Origin: Arcticibacter sp041902385
GTDB lineage: Bacteria; Bacteroidota; Bacteroidia; Sphingobacteriales; Sphingobacteriaceae
Reading direction: 5' to 3'
Length of the DNA: 64,000 bases
Assembly (NCBI RefSeq): GCF_041902385.1
Contig: NZ_CP169244.1
Coordinates: forward strand, 248,001-312,000
The position numbers were made by a program, and so were the translations under genes. This document shows positions 43,429 through 50,331 of the stretch, piece by piece (the stretch's first letter is position 1; the number at the start of each line of letters is the position of its first letter). The notes under the pieces are model-generated. The model was given only the letters and a program-made list of their open reading frames with translations, was not told the origin of the DNA and did not search any database.

Positions 43429-44109
43429 ATGAGGTGGACATTTGTGATACAGCAAAAAGTAAAAGTTGCTTGCGTGCTCTTTAGCATCATGCTTCTTATC
43501 ATGCTTTTCTCTTTCCTTGAGAAAAGGAATATCTCGCAGGTGAACGAATCTGCAACATCGATATACAAGGACCGACTCGTACCGGCGACCGACATCTTTT
43601 ACCTGTCAGAACATCTTCATGGGAAGCGTTTTCTGATGGAACATCTTCTGAGGCCGGAGGCCAGGGAGACAGCACGGGCAGGCCAGCAGCTGCAGGCCCA
43701 TAACCGGTCGGTTGACCAGCTGATACAGAAGTTTGAGAAGACCTATCTGGTAGAAGACGAATCGCGTTATCTGGCACAGCTAAAAAGCGAGGTGGAGGCC
43801 TACAACCGGCTTGAGGCGCGGATCCTGCATCTGATCGCGCAGGGAGACCAGGCGGGAGCGTCCAGCCTGTATCAGGCAAAAGGCAGGGCGTCGCTTGAGC
43901 AAACTACCAGGAAGCTGGCATTGCTGGCCAGGGTGCAGACCACTGTGGCGGGCGAGCTGATCAAGAGTTCTGAAGGAACGGTGGCCTCGGCCAGTCTCAT
44001 TTCGAGCTTGCAGATCGTCCTGGCCATCATTACAGGCCTCATTGTGCTTTCACTGGTATTTGCTTCGAGGATTACGGTCGACAAAGGCCACGGATACCGC
44101 TGGAACTAA
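43429..44109 (+). CDS. Four-helix-bundle (4HB_MCP-like) sensor protein without output domain
   Basis: A 226-residue membrane protein. An N-terminal helix (VKVACVLFSIMLLIMLFSFL) is followed by a periplasmic helical bundle of about 150 residues (NESATSIYKDRLVPATDIFYLSEHL and further heptad-rich helices) and a second membrane helix (SLQIVLAIITGLIVLSLVFAS, residues about 192-212). This is the sensor layout of methyl-accepting chemotaxis proteins, but the chain ends 14 residues after the second helix, with no HAMP, kinase or MCP signalling domain. Such short proteins recur in Bacteroidota, so it may be complete; a partner is not apparent. Confidence 0.72.
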   Translation: MRWTFVIQQKVKVACVLFSIMLLIMLFSFLEKRNISQVNESATSIYKDRLVPATDIFYLSEHLHGKRFLMEHLLRPEARETARAGQQLQAHNRSVDQLIQKFEKTYLVEDESRYLAQLKSEVEAYNRLEARILHLIAQGDQAGASSLYQAKGRASLEQTTRKLALLARVQTTVAGELIKSSEGTVASASLISSLQIVLAIITGLIVLSLVFASRITVDKGHGYRWN

Positions 44110-44187
44110 CCTGCGGGCCGCTCCGGGGAAAAAGAGTAAACATTAGCGTCCATGTGAGGTTAATGTTAAGTTATCTCTTTTTCACCT

Positions 44188-46050
44188 ATGGACAACTTTC
44201 ACCTAAAACAAGGAATTTCTGTGATCATGCCTGTCTACAATCAGGCATCCTTTATAAACAGGGCCATCCAGAGTCTGAAGGCCCAGACGCTGAGCGACTG
44301 GGAGCTGATCATCATCAACGACGGTTCTACCGACAACGTTACTTCCATCATCAGGCCTTACCTCGATGAATCCAACATACGTTATTATGAGAATGTAAAA
44401 AACCGCGGCCTGGGTGCCTGCCTCAACTTCGGGATTGAGCATGCCCTGGGCAAGTACATCGCCTACCTGCCGGCGGACGACTTGTACTACAGGGACCACC
44501 TGCGCCAGCTGGCCGAAAAGCTGGACGACTCCCATACTGTACTTGCCTACTCAGGAGTGCGGCATCACTACAACCGGACGGCCGATGGCGCGGTGGATGG
44601 CTACCCGCTGCAGCTGGTGCAGGTGATGCATAAAAAAAGAGAAGACCGGTGGATGGAACGGGATGAACTGGTGACCGACGACCTCGACCGGATGTTCTGG
44701 TCCGGACTTCAGAAGAGGGGGCTTTTCGCCCCTACTCAGCAGATGAGCTGCGAGTGGGTCGATCATCCGCGGCAGCGTCATAAGATCATTCAGGAGCCCG
44801 TCGGAGGCATTAATCCCTACAAAGAGTATTACGGAGTGAAACAGCCCCTTCGCTATCACAGCACGGCAGGCAATTATATTGATGAGCTGAGCTACTACGA
44901 GCGGTTCAGGGTTAAAAAAGAGCCTAAGCCCCAGCGCGAGGGGCTTAAGATAGTCCTCACCGGAGAGCTGGCCTACAACGCCGAGCGGATCTGCGCGCTG
45001 GAAGAGCAGGGCCACAAACTCTACGGACTCTGGATGAAGGAGCCTTACTGGTATAATACCATCGGTCCCCTTCCCTTCGGGCATGTTGAAGATATTCCTT
45101 ATGAGACCTGGCAGCAGCGGCTGGAGGAGATCAAGCCGGATGTGATCTATGGACTTTTGAACTGGCAGGCCGTGCCGATGGCCCATGAGGTACTGATGCA
45201 CAGCCGCGGGATTCCGTTTGTCTGGCACTTTAAGGAGGGACCGTTTATCTGCCTGGAGAAAGGCACCTGGAACCAGCTGATCGATCTGTATACCTATTCG
45301 GACGGACAGATCTACACGAGCGCGGAGATGCGCGACTGGTTCCTGCAGTTTTTGCCGGGCAAATCGAACCATGTGCTGGTTCTTGACGGCGATCTGCCGA
45401 AGAAAGAATGGTTTAAAAACACAATTTCGCCCAGGCTCTCCGATCAGGACGGAGAAATCCATACTGTAGTTCCGGGTCGACCGATCGGCTTGCACCCCCA
45501 CACTGTGGCAGAAATGGCGGAACATAAGATCCACCTGCATTTTTACGGCGACTTTACGCACGGCCAATGGAAACAGTGGATTGAAAAGACCCACAAGATG
45601 GCACCCGGCTACCTGCATACTCATGCTAACGTAACACAGGAAAACTGGGTAAAGGAGTTTTCGCAGTACGACGCAGGATGGCTCCATTTCTTTAGCAGCG
45701 AGAACCAGGGCGAACTGATGAGGGCAAACTGGGACGACCTGAACTATCCGGCAAGGATGGCAACGCTGGCAGCAGCAGGGCTCCCCATGCTTCAGCGCGA
45801 CAATACCGGACATATCGTTGCTACACAATCTATTGTGAAGAAACATGAATTAGGAATCTTCTTCAGTTCAATGGAGGACCTGGCGGCACAGCTACGGGAC
45901 AAAGAAAATCTGGAACGCATTCGCAAGAATGTATGGGACAAGCGCCTTGCCTTTTCGTTTGATTACCATGTAAACACACTGACGTCCTTCTTCAGGCAGG
46001 TTATAGAAAGCAAAGCGGCCGGCGAGTCATCGAAAAAAGCAAGTGCATAG
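44188..46050 (+). CDS. Two-domain glycosyltransferase (GT2 plus GT-B-like)
   Basis: A 620-residue protein. Residues 8-110 form a GT2 GT-A domain: ISVIMPVYNQASFINRAI, a nucleotide-binding INDGSTDN and the metal site PADD (95-98). After a linker, residues about 255-600 resemble a GT-B-type transferase (KIVLTGELAYNAERICALEEQGHKLYGLW, then DVIYGLLNWQAVPMAHEVL and a late AARMATLAAAGLPMLQRDN-like donor loop). Two catalytic modules in one chain suggest stepwise addition of two sugars. There are no membrane segments. It stands alone at the left edge of the accessory island. Confidence 0.83.
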   Translation: MDNFHLKQGISVIMPVYNQASFINRAIQSLKAQTLSDWELIIINDGSTDNVTSIIRPYLDESNIRYYENVKNRGLGACLNFGIEHALGKYIAYLPADDLYYRDHLRQLAEKLDDSHTVLAYSGVRHHYNRTADGAVDGYPLQLVQVMHKKREDRWMERDELVTDDLDRMFWSGLQKRGLFAPTQQMSCEWVDHPRQRHKIIQEPVGGINPYKEYYGVKQPLRYHSTAGNYIDELSYYERFRVKKEPKPQREGLKIVLTGELAYNAERICALEEQGHKLYGLWMKEPYWYNTIGPLPFGHVEDIPYETWQQRLEEIKPDVIYGLLNWQAVPMAHEVLMHSRGIPFVWHFKEGPFICLEKGTWNQLIDLYTYSDGQIYTSAEMRDWFLQFLPGKSNHVLVLDGDLPKKEWFKNTISPRLSDQDGEIHTVVPGRPIGLHPHTVAEMAEHKIHLHFYGDFTHGQWKQWIEKTHKMAPGYLHTHANVTQENWVKEFSQYDAGWLHFFSSENQGELMRANWDDLNYPARMATLAAAGLPMLQRDNTGHIVATQSIVKKHELGIFFSSMEDLAAQLRDKENLERIRKNVWDKRLAFSFDYHVNTLTSFFRQVIESKAAGESSKKASA

Positions 46051-46064
46051 TGAGATGGGGGCTG

Positions 46065-46137
46065 GATCAAAATTTGGGAACTAGTGCAAAATCTGGGATC
46101 TGGTGCAGAGATGCGGGATTTGGTGCAAAATGTGAGT
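46065..46137. repeat. Short degenerate direct repeat of about 20 bp
   Basis: Units of the form GTGCAAAATCTGGGATCTG and GTGCAGAGATGCGGGATTTG occur about three and a half times just after the glycosyltransferase stop. The open frame that crosses it (46084-46347) is not supported. Confidence 0.6.
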
Positions 46138-46184
46138 TCATGCTCACCGGGGCACTCACATGCAAAGTGCATCAATAAAACTGC

Positions 46185-46274
46185 TTCGACTACTTCGACA
46201 ATCGAAGCACCAATGCATCAGCTGAATCTTTCAATGCTAAAATCAAAGCTCTGCGAAGCCAGTTCAGAGGCGTG
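46185..46274 (+). pseudogene. Remnant of an IS transposase C-terminus (ISL3/ISAon1-like)
   Basis: Thirty codons in the frame of 46185 read FDYFDNRSTNASAESFNAKI followed by KALRSQFRGV. This is the conserved C-terminal block of DDE transposases of the ISL3/ISAon1-like group common in Bacteroidota, normally followed by NVxFFLxRL. A stop lies just upstream, and after RGVG the frame runs into unrelated codons and a stop, so only a fragment remains. The following GCAACTTTTCCGCCTGATCCCC may be the old element end. It shows that an IS once inserted at the border of this island. Confidence 0.75.
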
Positions 46275-46446
46275 GGAACGCCAGCTTCTCCATGGATCGC
46301 TTGCTGAAAATCTGCTTAATTATTTATCCCGCAACTTTTCCGCCTGATCCCCTTGATCCAGTAAAACCTTTTATGAATGAAGCCCGGAAGGGAGATAAAA
46401 GCATAACGAGCGAGCTTGTGGGTACTGAAAAACAAAATGTAGTTAA

Positions 46447-46476
46447 ATAAAAAAAGCTCCCGATGGGCGAGAGCTC
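46447..46476 (-). terminator. Terminator of tRNA-like RNA copy 1
   Basis: On the minus strand GAGCTCTCGCCCATCGGGAGCT folds to a short stem and is followed by TTTTTTTA. It lies about 40 bases beyond the 3-prime end of the tRNA-like RNA. The same hairpin follows copy 2. Confidence 0.75.
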
Positions 46477-46514
46477 AAACTAACCAATTATAAACCTAAA
46501 TTATATGAAAGGAG

Positions 46515-46612
46515 CTGTAGGAGAAGGAGTCGAACCTTCATGGAGAAAAAAGAATTTTTGATTCTCCGCCGCCGTTTTGAGGAGGTGTGTTTTCCGTTTC
46601 ACCACCCTACAG
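46515..46612 (-). ncRNA. tRNA-like RNA, copy 1 (class II fold, aberrant anticodon arm)
   Basis: On the minus strand the RNA has a 7-8 bp acceptor stem (CTGTAGGG with TCCTACAG), a D arm GTG-AAACGGAAAA-CAC with the GG pair, and a perfect T arm GAAGG-TTCGACT-CCTTC. The anticodon position has stem CCTCC/GGCGG with a central mismatch and loop TCAAAAC, which lacks U33. The extra arm is about 28 bases (GGAGAAT...CTCC). CCA is not encoded. The D arm looks leucine-type, but the would-be discriminator is G and no Leu anticodon is present. A -33/-7 promoter and a terminator frame it, so it is probably transcribed; decoding is doubtful. It may be a degenerate tRNA gene or a dedicated tRNA-like RNA. Confidence 0.68.
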
Positions 46613-46639
46613 TATGTTATCTCTTAAAGAACTATGGTA

Positions 46640-46671
46640 CAAAGATAAGGCGCGGAAATATAATTTGCAAA
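46640..46671 (-). promoter_or_regulatory. Full -33/-7 promoter of tRNA-like RNA copy 1
   Basis: On the minus strand TTTG (46671-46668), then 20 bases, then TATCTTTG (46647-46640). This is the full Bacteroidota promoter consensus. The same two boxes with the same 20-base spacing stand before copy 2. Transcription would begin about 20 bases before the acceptor stem. Confidence 0.75.
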
Positions 46672-46851
46672 TATTTTAATAAAAAAAGTAAAACGTTGCA
46701 TTTCCGGCAACGTTGCCGGAGCTTCAGTAACGAATTAGCAACAATTCTAATACACTCCTCCCATAGAGGTATAATTCGCTGTATAACTGCACAATTTGAG
46801 GTTTTGGGCAGGGTTGCCTGACAATCAGAGAACCACATCCTCCCACCCTAA

Positions 46852-47826
46852 AGTATCGCATTAATTTCGATCTTTTAGGGCAATAGCCAGCCACAATGAT
46901 TAAGCCAAAAGGGTCCAAATCATTCTGGTGGGGTGTAAATTTCGATTCTGGTCGGGTTAGGAGCGCGCCACAATGATTAAGCCAAAAGGGTCCAAATCAT
47001 TCTGGTAGGGTGTAAATTTCGATTCTGGTCGGGTTGGAGCTTGCCACAATGATTAAGCCAAAAGGGTCCAAATCATTCTGGTGGGGTGTAAATTTCGATT
47101 CTGGTCGGGTTAGGAGCTCGCCACAAGGATTAAGCCAAAAGGGTCCAAATCATTCTGGTAGGGTGTAAATTTCGATTCTGGTCGGGTTAGGAGCTCGCCA
47201 CAAGGATTAAGCCAAAGAGGCCTAAATCATTCTGGTGGGGTGTAAATTTCGATTCTGGTCGGGTTAGGAGCTGGCCACAAGGATTAAGCCAAAAGGGTCC
47301 AAATCATTCTGGTGGGGTGTAAATTTTGATTCTGGTCGGGTTAGGGTGCGCCACAAGGATTAAGCCAAAGAGGCCTAAATCATTCTGGTGGGGTGCAAAT
47401 TTTGATTCTGGTCGGGTTAGGAGCGCACCACAATGATTAAGCCAAAGAGGCCTAAATCATTCTGGTGGGGTGTAAATTTCGATTCTGGTCGGGTTTGGAG
47501 CTCGCCACAAGGATTACGCCAAAAGGGTCTAAAACATTCTGGTAGGGTGTAAATTTCGATTCTGGTCGGGTTTGGGCGGGCCACAAGGATTAAGCCAAAA
47601 GACCCTAAATCATTCTGGTGGGGTGTAAATTTCGATTCTGGTCGGGTTTGGGCTGGCCACAAGGATTACGCCAAAGGACCCTAAATCATTCTGGTAGGGT
47701 GTAAATTTCGATTCTGGTCGGGTTAGGAGGGCGGCACAATGATTAAGCCAAAAGGGTCTAAAACATTCTGGTTGGGTGTAAATTTCGATTCTGGTCGGGT
47801 TTGGGAGCCCGCCACAATAATTAAGC
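46852..47826. repeat. Tandem array of a 77-bp unit, about 12 copies
   Basis: The anchor ATTCTGGTnGGGTGTAAATT recurs at 46922, 46999, 47075, 47152, 47229, 47306, 47382, 47459, 47536, 47612, 47688 and 47765, giving spacings of 76 or 77 bases. A degenerate partial unit precedes the first. Each unit carries two related half-motifs, ATTCTGGTGGGGTG and ATTCTGGTCGGGTT, then a variable GGAGCtCGCC position and a conserved CCACAAGGATTAAGCC. Copies are about 90% alike by eye. The period is not a multiple of three and there are no unique spacers, so it is neither coding nor CRISPR. It fills most of the 1330 bases between tRNA-like copy 1 and the sheath gene; the remaining parts show nothing else. Confidence 0.9.
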
Positions 47827-47944
47827 GCTTGACGGACTGGACTTTACTCCTTATATTCACATAAGGATCAGTGGCGAACCTAAATAAAGAGCAGAACCAG
47901 GCGATCCTGAGTCCTTTGGTGTGGAGAATTAATCAATATCGAAT

Positions 47945-49285
47945 ATGGCTCGTACCTACAAGTCGCCAGGAGCTTACGTTGAGGAGATTGCAAACCCTCA
48001 GGCTGAGGCACTCGCTCTTGAAACAACAGTTCCTGCTTTTATCGGCTATACAGATAAGGGCGTTGAGAAATTAACATTTCGAAAGATTGTATCGCTCAAG
48101 GAGTTTCAGGAGCACTATTGCGAACCGGATAAGAAAGCGGGGCACTTCAATACCGCGGGACAGAGAATCACCCGCGACTTGTTGAAGAACGAGCTCTACT
48201 ATCACATGAAGCTTTATTTTGCCAACGGAGGCAGTGCATGTTATGTACTATCGCTGGGAAGGAGAGCAAAGGACTCGCGGGGAAGCAAGGATGATTTTCT
48301 CGAAGGACTGGCCATGCTGGCTGCCGAAGACGAACCCACTCTGCTCGTGATGCCGGAGCTTACACGACTCGACTTCCGTGATTGCATGGAAGTATATCAG
48401 GCGGCTCTTGCCCAGGCTGCTGCAAAGCTGAACCGGTTCGTCATTCTGGATGTACCAGAGGGATCTGATGCCCTACGCGCCTTCCGGGAAGGAATCGGAA
48501 GCAACAACCTGAGCTATGGTGCCGCATATTATCCCTACCTGCAGATCGCGGTTTCCGAAGACGATCGCGAGGACTCGTCTTTTAACGCCAGCATTGATCA
48601 GGCCCAGAAAGACAAAGGCTTCAAAACGCCGTACAGATTAAAACACGGCCAGAACGACACGGGGGACAGAAGATCGATAAAAATCACCTCCCCGCCTGTG
48701 CTGACTCTACCGCCCGGCGCTGCTATTGCGGCCATCTACTGCCATACAGACAAGACAAGGGGGATATGGAAAGCTCCTGCCAATGTAAGCCTGCAGGGCG
48801 TGCTGGCGCTTGACCGTAACCTATCAGCGGAGGAACAGGCAGAGCTTGGTGCAGACGCGACCGGTGGAAAGGCAATCAATCTGATCAGAAGTTTTCCCGG
48901 CAAAGGCATCCTCGTGTGGGGAGCAAGAACCTTAGACGGCCCTGGCAGCGAATGGAAGCACGTCAACGTAAGAAGACTGTGCGGCTTTGTTGAGAAATCG
49001 CTAACGAAGACCCTGGCAGGGTTTGTATTTGAACCAAATGAAAAGAATACCTGGCTGAGGGTTACCACCATGGCGGAGAACTTCCTTGCCGCGCTATGGC
49101 GGCAGGGGGCGCTTGTCGGCCTGAAACCTGAAGAGGCCTTTTTTGTAAAAACGGGCCTGGGCTCAACGATGACTCCGGAGGACGTAAAAAAGGGACTTAT
49201 CATTGTCATGATTGGCCTCGCCGTGCTCCGGCCCGCGGAGTTCCTTATTATTCGCTTTTCGCAGAAGATACAAGCAGGTTTGTGA
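47945..49285 (+). CDS. Contractile phage-tail/eCIS sheath protein (orphan)
   Basis: A 446-residue tail sheath subunit. The N-terminus (YKSPGAYVEEIANPQAEAL and PAFIGYTDKG) and the C-terminal sheath domain (GILVWGARTLDGPGSEWKHV, NVRRLCGFVEKSL, FVFEPNEKNTWLRV and GLAVLRPAEFLIIRFSQK) are characteristic of sheaths in extracellular contractile injection systems, R-type tailocins and Bacteroidota T6SS-iii-like loci. Both ends needed for sheath polymerisation are present. No tube, baseplate, spike, ATPase or effector gene is in the window, so the gene is an orphan. It begins 119 bases after the 77-bp array. Whether it is expressed is unknown; no clear promoter is seen. Confidence 0.9.
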   Translation: MARTYKSPGAYVEEIANPQAEALALETTVPAFIGYTDKGVEKLTFRKIVSLKEFQEHYCEPDKKAGHFNTAGQRITRDLLKNELYYHMKLYFANGGSACYVLSLGRRAKDSRGSKDDFLEGLAMLAAEDEPTLLVMPELTRLDFRDCMEVYQAALAQAAAKLNRFVILDVPEGSDALRAFREGIGSNNLSYGAAYYPYLQIAVSEDDREDSSFNASIDQAQKDKGFKTPYRLKHGQNDTGDRRSIKITSPPVLTLPPGAAIAAIYCHTDKTRGIWKAPANVSLQGVLALDRNLSAEEQAELGADATGGKAINLIRSFPGKGILVWGARTLDGPGSEWKHVNVRRLCGFVEKSLTKTLAGFVFEPNEKNTWLRVTTMAENFLAALWRQGALVGLKPEEAFFVKTGLGSTMTPEDVKKGLIIVMIGLAVLRPAEFLIIRFSQKIQAGL

Positions 49286-49831
49286 GTTAAAAAACCGCGC
49301 TTTTGAAAGTGAAAACCATGCAAACATCGGCCTGGCGCCCTTCTGGATGACACCGAAAGCCCATAGTAAGACGAAAATTAAAGAGGCAAGGGTAACGACA
49401 ACCGGCAACCTGACACTTCCAAATAGAGAATAAATGTAATTTAGCTTCTCGTGGCAGGCAGGCAAGAATGATCGATGTGTTTGGATTAAAAGATTCTTTG
49501 GCGATCAGAACTCATTAAGTGAGAGAAGTGAAAGAACAAGGAGATATTCAGTCTGCTTTTGCATCCGGGCAAACAAAAGGATAATTTTAGCGGAGTTCGG
49601 TGAACCTGGGAGCCTCTACGGAACTCAACTTCTCCGAATGCAGCAAGTTCCATCCTTCCAGACCAGTCAGTAAGTACAGACTACTGAAAATTACTTAAGC
49701 AACCTTATATGATTCTCGAGATGGTAACAGGCTGACGCCGGAAACATAAATTAGTTAAAGATCGGCGATTCTGAATTCGGCTACCGCCTCTGGTTCAGAC
49801 TACAAGAAAACACCTCCTATCAAAATTCAAA
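49286..49831. other. Gene-poor stretch after the sheath gene
   Basis: About 550 bases without a supported gene. A minus-strand frame (49163-49465, 100 residues, one hydrophobic stretch VVVTLASLIFVLLWAFGVI) overlaps the sheath 3-prime end, and a plus frame (49212-49433) competes with it. Neither is recognisable, and I would not call either. The rest is AT-rich with scattered stops. Confidence 0.4.
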
Positions 49832-49863
49832 TAAAAAAATAAAGCTCCCGATGGGCAGGAGCT
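49832..49863 (-). terminator. Terminator of tRNA-like RNA copy 2
   Basis: On the minus strand AGCTCCTGCCCATCGGGAGCT forms a stem and is followed by TTATTTTTTTAT. It is nearly identical to the hairpin after copy 1, and the 40 bases between it and the RNA are also conserved. Confidence 0.78.
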
Positions 49864-49902
49864 CAAACTAACCAATTATAAACCTAAATTATATGAAAGG
49901 AG

Positions 49903-50013
49903 CTGTAGGGGAAGGAGTCGAACCTTCAAGGAGTGGTTAGCCCATTGCTGGATTTCCCATAATCTCCGCCACCGAGACAAGGAGGTGTGTCTGCCAATTT
50001 CACCACCCTACAG
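49903..50013 (-). ncRNA. tRNA-like RNA, copy 2 (class II fold, very long extra arm)
   Basis: On the minus strand: acceptor CTGTAGGG paired with CCCTACAG (8 bp counting the outer C-G), D arm GTG-AAATTGGCAGA-CAC, T arm GAAGG-TTCGACT-CCTTC. All agree with tRNA consensus positions, including TTCRA in the T loop. The anticodon arm aligns as CCTCC-TTGTCTC-GGTGG with a T-T mismatch; the anticodon would be GTC, with U at position 37, which does not suit a leucine-type class II body. The extra arm is about 41 bases, closed by GGAG/CTCC, far longer than the usual 12-20. The same promoter and terminator as copy 1 frame it. It is better preserved than copy 1, so it may be the parent copy. Confidence 0.7.
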
Positions 50014-50047
50014 TATTTAAAAGAACCTCTTGAAGAACTTGTTGATA

Positions 50048-50079
50048 CAAAGATAACACAGCATGCTTTATTTTGCAAA
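50048..50079 (-). promoter_or_regulatory. Full -33/-7 promoter of tRNA-like RNA copy 2
   Basis: On the minus strand TTTG (50079-50076), 20 bases, TATCTTTG (50055-50048). It has the same boxes and spacing as copy 1. It lies in the 318-base gap before the TPR gene; the remaining part of that gap is AT-rich, and I see no other feature in it. Confidence 0.75.
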
Positions 50080-50331
50080 TATCCCAACAAATAATATTAA
50101 CTTTTATTATTATCTTATTATTTCGCCCTTTTTTTGAGGATCATCAAAAAACGACACCTGAAATAAATATTTTATTAACATTTTATTAATGAGCAATCTA
50201 GCCTAAACGCTCCTTCCCCCCTGCTTTTTTGATCCTTTCTGCCCCCACCCCTTAGCCTGGAAGAAAAGAATACACGAAGAGCCTTGCTTAATAACTAATC
50301 TTTTAGTTATCTTTACTAAAGCCAATATCGT

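Noticed and set aside
46084..46347. 87-residue plus-strand protein
   Set aside because: It is a different frame across the 20-bp repeat and the transposase remnant; the transposase signal is in another frame.
47417..47662. Coding frame with TRPESKFTPHQNDLG repeats on the minus strand
   Set aside because: The array period (76-77 bases) is not a multiple of three, so the frame is not maintained from unit to unit and is a by-product of the repeat.
46852..47826. CRISPR array
   Set aside because: The 77-bp units are contiguous and nearly identical along their whole length. There are no unique spacers and no cas genes.
49163..49465. 100-residue minus-strand protein with one hydrophobic stretch
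   Set aside because: It overlaps the conserved 3-prime end of the sheath gene and has no similarity I recognise; left as unsupported.
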